From contig JAPLJY010000319.1 in NCBI GenBank assembly GCA_026388345.1, positions 1 to 20,039 of the forward strand: a stretch of DNA of 20,039 nucleotides, in the 5' to 3' direction. The notes under the pieces are model-generated. The model did not search any database, had not been told where the DNA came from, and worked only from the letters and a program-made list of their open reading frames with translations. Shown in pieces: positions 15,144 to 20,039 of the stretch (within the stretch, counting starts at the first letter, position 1; each line of letters begins with the position of its first letter). This DNA comes from Deltaproteobacteria bacterium. Lineage in GTDB: Bacteria > Desulfobacterota > Syntrophia > Syntrophales > UBA5619. The position numbers and the translations under genes were made by a program.

Positions 15144-17906
15144 TCAGTTCCTTCCCCGAAAGGCCCTCTGCTCCGGCGCCGGGAGCCAGGGCTTGATGTT
15201 GATGCCCTTGTCCGGATCCCCCCAGATCATGCCGGTGTCCGGGGGATCGGCGCCCCACCAGTTGTTCCGGGCGTCGATGTAGATGGAGGAAAACCCCTGG
15301 ACGGAAACCGCATTCTTGCTGAAATTGTTGTTGTGAATCGATGGATTGGACATGCCAACCCCCTTCACGCCCCCCTCTCCCAGATTGTCCTCGAACGTGC
15401 AGTATGAGATCTGTGGCGCTGCATCGTTCCGGCAGTATACGCCGCTCTGGGCGTTCCGGGCGATATGGCAGGAGGAGATCTCCGGCGTCCCGTAATAGAT
15501 GTCGAAGGCCGTCGTGGCGTACTGCACGACGCAGTAACTGAAGACGCTGTTCACCTGCGTCCGCTTCGCGAAGCGGACGGCGTTCCCGAAGGAACCCGGC
15601 GCCGGCGACGCCCCGGAGGCGGTAAAGACGATGGGCAGTTCAGGCGTACCCCGGGCGACGACACCGCCGTCCTCGATGATGACCGATGTGTTCCGGTCAT
15701 ACTGAACGACCACGCCGGGCTCGATGTGGAGAACGGCGCCCCCGTCCACGGTCACGTCGCCCGTCACCCGGTAGGGACTGCGGGAGAGGATCAAAAAGCC
15801 GTCGGCCTTCAGCAGGCCGGAAAGTTTCGATTCCAGGATCGGCAGTTCCACCGACTTCCCCTCCGGATAGGGGGCGCCGAGAACCGAGCGGACGTCGACC
15901 CGGCCCCGGATCCGGGCGAAGACCTCAAGCCCCTTCGCCGTTCCCCACCAGTTGTTCAGTGCGGCAACCGCCTCGCCCTTCATCTCCCCTGCAAGGTCGA
16001 AGGGGCCGTTGTCGGTGAGGTTGTTCTCCGTCACGGAGGCCTGCGCCCCCATCACGGCGATCCCCCCGCCCCGGTTTTTCGTCACCGCGTTGCGGAGGAT
16101 GGCCGGGGCAGCGGAGCGTACGACAATCCCCTCCGCGGCGTTGTCCTGGATCCGGTTATCGGAAAGGGTCGGCTTCGATCCGTCGGAGATCAGCACGGCC
16201 GCTCCTTCGTTCTTGTGGATCGTGTTTCCCGTCACAACCGGCGAGGAGAAGGCCCCCTGGATCGCAAGCGCCGTATCGTTATTCGTGAGCTCGCAGGCCT
16301 CGATCCGGGGGGAAGAGGCCTCGCAGGAGATCCCGACCTTCGCCTTCCGGACGCGGACGAATTTGAGAAGATTCTCCTTTTCCTTGACATTGACAAAACG
16401 GATCCCCGCCCACCGATCAACCCCTTCGGCCGACGCGAAGAGGATCAGGTGCTCGCCGTCCCCCTGGGCCTGGAGCTGTCCCTCGACCACGAGGGCGCCG
16501 CCCCGCGAGAGGATCTCCGTCCCCGGTTCAATCGTCAACACCGCCTTGTCCCGGACGATGACGTCGTTTTCGATCATATAGGGGCTTGCCCCCGCATACC
16601 AGGTCGTATCGGCCTCGATCGCCCCTCCGACCGGCGTCGGTCCCGGCGCAACCGGCATGCCGGCGATCGTCTCCGATTTTTCGCTTTCATTCCCGGCCCG
16701 GTCCATCGCCGAAACCCGGTAGTAATACCGCACCCCGTTTTCCGGAACCGGATCCCGGAACTCGTTGAATTCGGTTTTTACGATCTCCTGGTATCCGGAC
16801 AGCGGGGTCGGACTCCGGTAGATGCGGTAGCCAGCCAGATCCGCGGCAGCGGATTTCTCCCAGTTCAGCAGAACCAGCTTGTCCCGGCCGACGGTCCGGA
16901 GCGCTTTCGGTTTCTCCGGCGGTGTCGTGTCGAGCGTGACCGTTCCCAGGGCATCGACCCACTCGGCCGTGTTTCCGGCGTCATCCGTCAGACGGCCGGT
17001 AATCAGGGCGCCTGCAACATTGTCCCCTGGAACGACCCGGTAGACCCCGAGGTAAGCCCCGGGCGCGTCTTCCTGTTCCTGCATGTCGATCCGCTTCTTG
17101 AATTCCCCGATCGAAAACGCGGCGCGCATCTTCGGCGTCCCCTGCATGACTACGCGGATCTCATCCCCCGCCTTTTTTGGAAGGTTCTTCGTATCCTGAA
17201 CGAGGAGGGTGATCGTCGGCGGCCTGAACGCGGCGGCCAGAGGCGGCGTCGGGATCGTCTTGACCATCTCCCGGAAGAGATCGTCGCAGGCGCGCAGGAG
17301 CTGGATGTCCCGCAGGTTCATCGCGGCCGCGATCACCACCGCGATGATGCCGATCGGCGTCGTGGAGAGGCCGCCCTCGTGGATCCGGACAACGTGCTGT
17401 CCGCTCCAGAGGAAATGGCCCGTCTTCGTCTCGTACATCTTCACCTCCGCCCCGACCGAAACCTGTGAATAGACGACGGCGAAGAGCTTGTCGAAATTGG
17501 AGATCTCCCCGAAGACGACGGCATCGACCCCGAGGATTTCTCCCAATTTCCGGGGGTCTGTCTTGTTGATCTGTTCAGGGTCCGTCAGATCCGCTTTTTT
17601 CAGCAGATCGTCGATCCGGTAAAGCTCCATGTCCTTGAACGGCAGCGAACTGAAGTGGTTGTAAAAACCCCGGCGGACCGTTTCAAACCCCTGCTTGCTT
17701 CTGGACTGATCGAAGAAGGGGAGAACCGCCACCGAGAGCGGCCGGTTTTTTTCCATGTAGGGATCGACCTTGTAGGTCCCCTCGAACAGGGAGAGGATCT
17801 CGGGGGTAATGATTGTCTGCTTCGTGGCGATTACACAGCCGCCGATCAGAATCGTCAGCAAAAGAGCGAGCGCCGTCGCCGTCTCTTTTCCCCAGAACGA
17901 TTTCAT
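15144..17906 (-). CDS. multidomain lipoprotein: GNA1162/DUF799-like + FnIII + duplicated beta-helix
   Basis: 920 residues from ATG 17906, preceded by GGGAGGTTTGCC; an upstream GTG (17972) would add 22 residues before the signal peptide and is unlikely. The leader ends ILIGGC, so Cys24 is probably lipidated. Residues about 55-220 match the GNA1162/DUF799 lipoprotein family: LSVAVLPFFDQS, ILGVDAVVFGEI, VKMYETKTGHFLWSG and a hydrophobic TPIGIIAVVIAAAM stretch. After a linking domain, residues 328-415 form a fibronectin-III domain (AGYRIYRSP, YYYRVSAMDRAGNES). Residues about 440-690 and 712-912 are two right-handed beta-helix halves, each opening with a L(T/H)IEPG motif and ending near NNWWG. It is probably an outer-membrane-anchored binding or scaffolding protein. 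I do not recognise this exact fusion. Confidence 0.85.
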   Translation of the reverse strand: MKSFWGKETATALALLLTILIGGCVIATKQTIITPEILSLFEGTYKVDPYMEKNRPLSVAVLPFFDQSRSKQGFETVRRGFYNHFSSLPFKDMELYRIDDLLKKADLTDPEQINKTDPRKLGEILGVDAVVFGEISNFDKLFAVVYSQVSVGAEVKMYETKTGHFLWSGQHVVRIHEGGLSTTPIGIIAVVIAAAMNLRDIQLLRACDDLFREMVKTIPTPPLAAAFRPPTITLLVQDTKNLPKKAGDEIRVVMQGTPKMRAAFSIGEFKKRIDMQEQEDAPGAYLGVYRVVPGDNVAGALITGRLTDDAGNTAEWVDALGTVTLDTTPPEKPKALRTVGRDKLVLLNWEKSAAADLAGYRIYRSPTPLSGYQEIVKTEFNEFRDPVPENGVRYYYRVSAMDRAGNESEKSETIAGMPVAPGPTPVGGAIEADTTWYAGASPYMIENDVIVRDKAVLTIEPGTEILSRGGALVVEGQLQAQGDGEHLILFASAEGVDRWAGIRFVNVKEKENLLKFVRVRKAKVGISCEASSPRIEACELTNNDTALAIQGAFSSPVVTGNTIHKNEGAAVLISDGSKPTLSDNRIQDNAAEGIVVRSAAPAILRNAVTKNRGGGIAVMGAQASVTENNLTDNGPFDLAGEMKGEAVAALNNWWGTAKGLEVFARIRGRVDVRSVLGAPYPEGKSVELPILESKLSGLLKADGFLILSRSPYRVTGDVTVDGGAVLHIEPGVVVQYDRNTSVIIEDGGVVARGTPELPIVFTASGASPAPGSFGNAVRFAKRTQVNSVFSYCVVQYATTAFDIYYGTPEISSCHIARNAQSGVYCRNDAAPQISYCTFEDNLGEGGVKGVGMSNPSIHNNNFSKNAVSVQGFSSIYIDARNNWWGADPPDTGMIWGDPDKGINIKPWLPAPEQRAFRGRN

Positions 17907-17968
17907 GGCAAACCTCCCGAATCGTCGTCCATGGCCCGCAACGGGATGAACGGTTAAAATATCCATTC

Positions 17969-18016
17969 TCACATCAGCGTCCCGACCCGGAGCGGCCCTC
18001 CGATCCCGCCGATCAA
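17969..18016 (-). CDS. possible 15-codon leader peptide upstream of the GNA1162-like gene
   Basis: A TTG at 18016 behind AAGGAGAAGGGG opens a 15-residue frame (MIGGIGGPLRVGTLM if TTG is read as Met) that ends at 17969. It has a good ribosome site but no other support; a GTG 24 bases further upstream is in the same frame. It could equally be chance. Confidence 0.15.
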   Translation of the reverse strand: MIGGIGGPLRVGTLM

Positions 18017-18051
18017 CCCCTTCTCCTTGAGACGCGGATTCACGCGTTACG

Positions 18052-18420
18052 CTACTGGCTTCCGCTCAGCGGCATGGATATACTTGTACTCGGAGTCTCA
18101 GCCAGGAACTCGCCCTGATCCTTCGGCGTGCGCAGGATGAACTTGTAAGGAATCGCAATCGGTTCCCGGCCGGTGGCCATCGTCCGATAGGTCAGCACCC
18201 AGACGGCGCCCGTCACCGTATCGACCAGATAGGCCTTGTCATCGCTTCCGGCAACCACCTCGAATTTCCCCGTCTCCACGATTTTTCGTGTCTCCGCGGC
18301 CATGGCCATTGCCGCCAATTTGGGGACATCTTGCAGCAAGGTGTCCCCAAAAAAAACAAGCAGGATCAGCCCGACGATCGACCGATGCGATCTGCGCTTT
18401 CTGTTATCATTTTCTTTCAT
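18052..18420 (-). CDS. small secreted protein of unknown function; signal peptide carries a palindrome insertion
   Basis: 122 residues from ATG 18420, preceded by CAGGGGGAAACG; an in-frame GTG at 18474 lies inside another palindromic repeat and is a poorer start. The N-terminus looks like a signal peptide in two pieces: RSIVGLILLVFF, then GDTLLQDVPK (encoded by a palindromic repeat), then LAAMAMAAET. Without the middle ten residues it would be a textbook signal peptide cleaved near AMAA. The mature part (VETGKFEVVAGSDD, AYLVDTVTGAVWVLTYRT) resembles small periplasmic proteins of unknown role with a D-T-x-T-G-x-V-W pattern. It ends in a serine/threonine-rich tail. It lies between the FnIII gene and the GNA1162-like gene. 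Export may be impaired. Confidence 0.7.
   Translation of the reverse strand: MKENDNRKRRSHRSIVGLILLVFFGDTLLQDVPKLAAMAMAAETRKIVETGKFEVVAGSDDKAYLVDTVTGAVWVLTYRTMATGREPIAIPYKFILRTPKDQGEFLAETPSTSISMPLSGSQ
18319..18351. repeat. palindromic repeat, copy C (inside the small secreted-protein gene)
   Basis: Core arms GGGGACATCTTGC (18322-18334) and GCAAGGTGTCCCC (18336-18348), with three further paired bases on each side. One arm position is T opposite G. On the minus strand it is read as G-D-T-L-L-Q-D-V-P, the same frame relative to the palindrome as in mutL. Confidence 0.85.
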
Positions 18421-18463
18421 CGTTTCCCCCTGATTGCAAACGGGCGCACCGGCGAAGGCGTAT

Positions 18464-18496
18464 TCTGGGGACACCTTGCCGCAAGGTGTCCCCAGA
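18464..18496. repeat. palindromic repeat, copy D (intergenic)
   Basis: A perfect inverted repeat of 16-base arms around one central base; the core arms are GGGGACACCTTGC (18467-18479) and GCAAGGTGTCCCC (18481-18493). A degenerate half-copy (CCGCAAGGTGCCCCC, about 18503-18517) follows directly. It lies between the FnIII gene and the small secreted-protein gene. Confidence 0.85.
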
Positions 18497-18517
18497 TGGA
18501 CCCCGCAAGGTGCCCCC

Positions 18518-20039
18518 TTACAGACCCGTGATCGTTATTTCGGGACCGGGGTCGCTTTCCAGACCGTCCCTGTCCGTCGCCGTGATCACGTAGGTCTTGG
18601 TCTTTCCCTTGGGCGGCGCGGCTTCGCTGAACCGGGTCTCCCGGACTGTAGCGATCTTTTCCATCCCGAAGAGCCTCTTTTCATAAACCGTGTAATCGGC
18701 GACATCCGGTTCCGCCGCCGCCTTCCAGGTGAGGACCGCTTTCCCCTCTACGATCGCGCCGCTTGCGCCTTCCGGGATTCCCGGCCTCGCCTTGGTTCGG
18801 ACCGAGACGGTTTCGGAAAAATCACCGATGAGCCCGTCCCTATCCTCCGCCTGGAGCCTGAAGCGATACAAAGCGTTGTCCTTCAACCCCTGGTCGAGGT
18901 AGGCGGTCTCCCGGGGCTTGGCGATGCGCTCAAAATCCCCTCCCTCCCCCGCCCGGAAGAGATGATACTGGGCGATGTCCTTTTCCGGATTCGGCGACCA
19001 GCGCAGCGGAACCGACTTCGCCTTCGCTGCTTCCCCCTGGAACCCGGAGACCTTCTCCGGTCTCGGTTTGGTCCGGGCGGTTATCACCGGCGCGGCCTCG
19101 CTCTCGACCGCCACCCGGTTGTAGGTCGTCAGCCGGTAGCGGTAGGTCGTACCATCTTCCAACTTGTCATACCCACGGGAATTGTCGGCATAGCGGTCCG
19201 TCTGCCGGCCCGGAAGCGTTTTCAAGAGGAGCAACTCGCCCTCTTTTTCCCTGGTCCCGTAGAGTTTGTATCCTTCCACCTCTTCCGCAGTCGAGGCCTT
19301 CCAACTCAGTTCCACCTTCTTCACCAGACCACCCACGGCCTTGAGATCCTCCGGCACGGGCGGCTTTCCCCGGGTGACGGCAGAGACCACCAGTGAAGGC
19401 GACGTCTCCGTTTCAGCCTCTTCGACAGCGGTGATCCGGTAGTGGTATCGGAGCAGATCCCCAAGACCGTCCCGGTCGGCATATTCGATCTTGCGATCGA
19501 CGGCCGAGGGGGCGGCCTCTACCCGCCTGACCCGGACGAAATTTTCCTTCTCCGCGGCACTCCGATAGACGTAATACCCTCTGATGAAGGGCGAATCGAT
19601 GGGCTTCCAGGAGAGGCGGATCTCGCGGATCAGCTCCCCCTCGGCAGCAACCGCTCCGACCGTCGGCAATGTCGACCCCTTGACGGACCTGGAAAACTCG
19701 CTCTCCAGGTCCTTTTCGTTGAAGGCGGTGACACGGTAGTAATATTCCTCGCCGTCCCCGAGGGCTTTGTCCAGGTGTGACACCTTCAGCAGACGGTCAA
19801 GGGCGGCGGTGGCGTCTCCCAGGTTGGTCGTCTGGAGGTTGGCAATCTCACGGTAAGGCCCCTGTTCCGATTTGGCGCGGTAGAGCCTGTATCCTTTAAG
19901 CCGGAGGGGATCCCCGCTGCCGGGACCGGGCGACCAGACGAGGGAAATCCCCTTCACGTGGCCATCCGTTTTAAGGATCACGGGCGGGTTCGGCGTCACG
20001 GCGGTCTTCGCCTCGACCACCGGTGAAAATTCACTCTGA
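18518..20039 (-). CDS. fibronectin type III repeat protein (partial, 5' end outside window)
   Basis: The last 506 residues are visible; the frame is open to the window edge (SEFSPVVEAKT), so a GTG at 20020 is internal rather than the start. About five FnIII domains follow one another, each with the family's W near strand B, a G-Y-x-(L/V)-Y-R strand C and a (Y/F)-x-(Y/F)-R-(V/I/L) strand F: for example LKGYRLYRAK with YYYRVTAFNEKDLESEFS, IRGYYVYRSA with YHYRITAVEE, and ALYRFRLQAEDRDGLIGDFS. No catalytic motif or membrane anchor is seen in this part. It is upstream of the small secreted protein and the GNA1162-like lipoprotein, which has a very similar FnIII domain, so the products probably meet in the periplasm or at the cell surface. 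The function is unknown. Confidence 0.85.
   Translation of the reverse strand, partial: QSEFSPVVEAKTAVTPNPPVILKTDGHVKGISLVWSPGPGSGDPLRLKGYRLYRAKSEQGPYREIANLQTTNLGDATAALDRLLKVSHLDKALGDGEEYYYRVTAFNEKDLESEFSRSVKGSTLPTVGAVAAEGELIREIRLSWKPIDSPFIRGYYVYRSAAEKENFVRVRRVEAAPSAVDRKIEYADRDGLGDLLRYHYRITAVEEAETETSPSLVVSAVTRGKPPVPEDLKAVGGLVKKVELSWKASTAEEVEGYKLYGTREKEGELLLLKTLPGRQTDRYADNSRGYDKLEDGTTYRYRLTTYNRVAVESEAAPVITARTKPRPEKVSGFQGEAAKAKSVPLRWSPNPEKDIAQYHLFRAGEGGDFERIAKPRETAYLDQGLKDNALYRFRLQAEDRDGLIGDFSETVSVRTKARPGIPEGASGAIVEGKAVLTWKAAAEPDVADYTVYEKRLFGMEKIATVRETRFSEAAPPKGKTKTYVITATDRDGLESDPGPEITITGL

Noticed and set aside
15465..17468. 667-codon plus-strand open frame opposite the large lipoprotein gene
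   Set aside because: It is rich in R, G, D and P with no domain, and mirrors a minus-strand gene with clear lipobox, FnIII and beta-helix features.
18421..18474. Longer start (GTG 18474) for the small secreted protein
   Set aside because: The GTG lies within palindromic repeat copy D, has no ribosome site, and would bury the signal peptide 18 residues inside; ATG 18420 has a strong ribosome site.

Overview
This is a GC-rich bacterial chromosome segment. Every credible gene is read from the minus strand, so transcription runs from high to low coordinates. The gene set (a divergent ADP/GDP-forming acyl-CoA synthetase with a ferredoxin-like partner, an archaeal-type gamma carbonic anhydrase, outer-membrane-type lipoproteins, and MutL with an endonuclease motif) suggests an anaerobic Gram-negative bacterium. 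A Desulfobacterota/Syntrophales-like organism is my best guess. That is inference: no rRNA or other marker gene is present. No tRNA, rRNA, CRISPR array, transposase or phage gene was recognised.

Following transcription, the right-hand part (about 14.1-20.0 kb) is a cell-envelope cluster. It holds a protein made of fibronectin-III repeats (its 5' end lies outside the window), a small secreted protein, a 920-residue lipoprotein that joins a GNA1162/DUF799-like domain to an FnIII domain and two beta-helix halves, and an LPP20-like secreted protein followed by a clear rho-independent terminator. Next come mutL and miaA (11.1-13.8 kb), then a TPR + SLH lipoprotein with its own probable promoter and a long terminator hairpin. 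A tight housekeeping run follows: valS-nadC-birA-coaX, then coaE and a Cam-type gamma carbonic anhydrase. The left end is sucC-like, ferredoxin-like, sucD-like (sucD is cut by the window edge), driven by a near-consensus sigma-70 promoter.

Two repeat families stand out. One is a 189-bp structured, apparently non-coding element present twice in opposite orientation (4051-4239 and 13881-14069), bracketing 9.6 kb of core genes. The other is a 27-33 bp palindrome (arms beginning GGGGACA and ending TGTCCCC) present four times between 12.8 and 18.5 kb. Two of the four palindromes sit inside reading frames, in the same frame relative to the palindrome: one in the MutL inter-domain linker and one splitting the signal peptide of the small secreted protein. 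A third, looser hairpin pair lies near 10.9 kb.

No complete novel system is proven here. The most rewarding targets are the palindrome family that enters coding sequence, the fused envelope lipoprotein and its neighbours, and the divergent acyl-CoA synthetase/ferredoxin operon.
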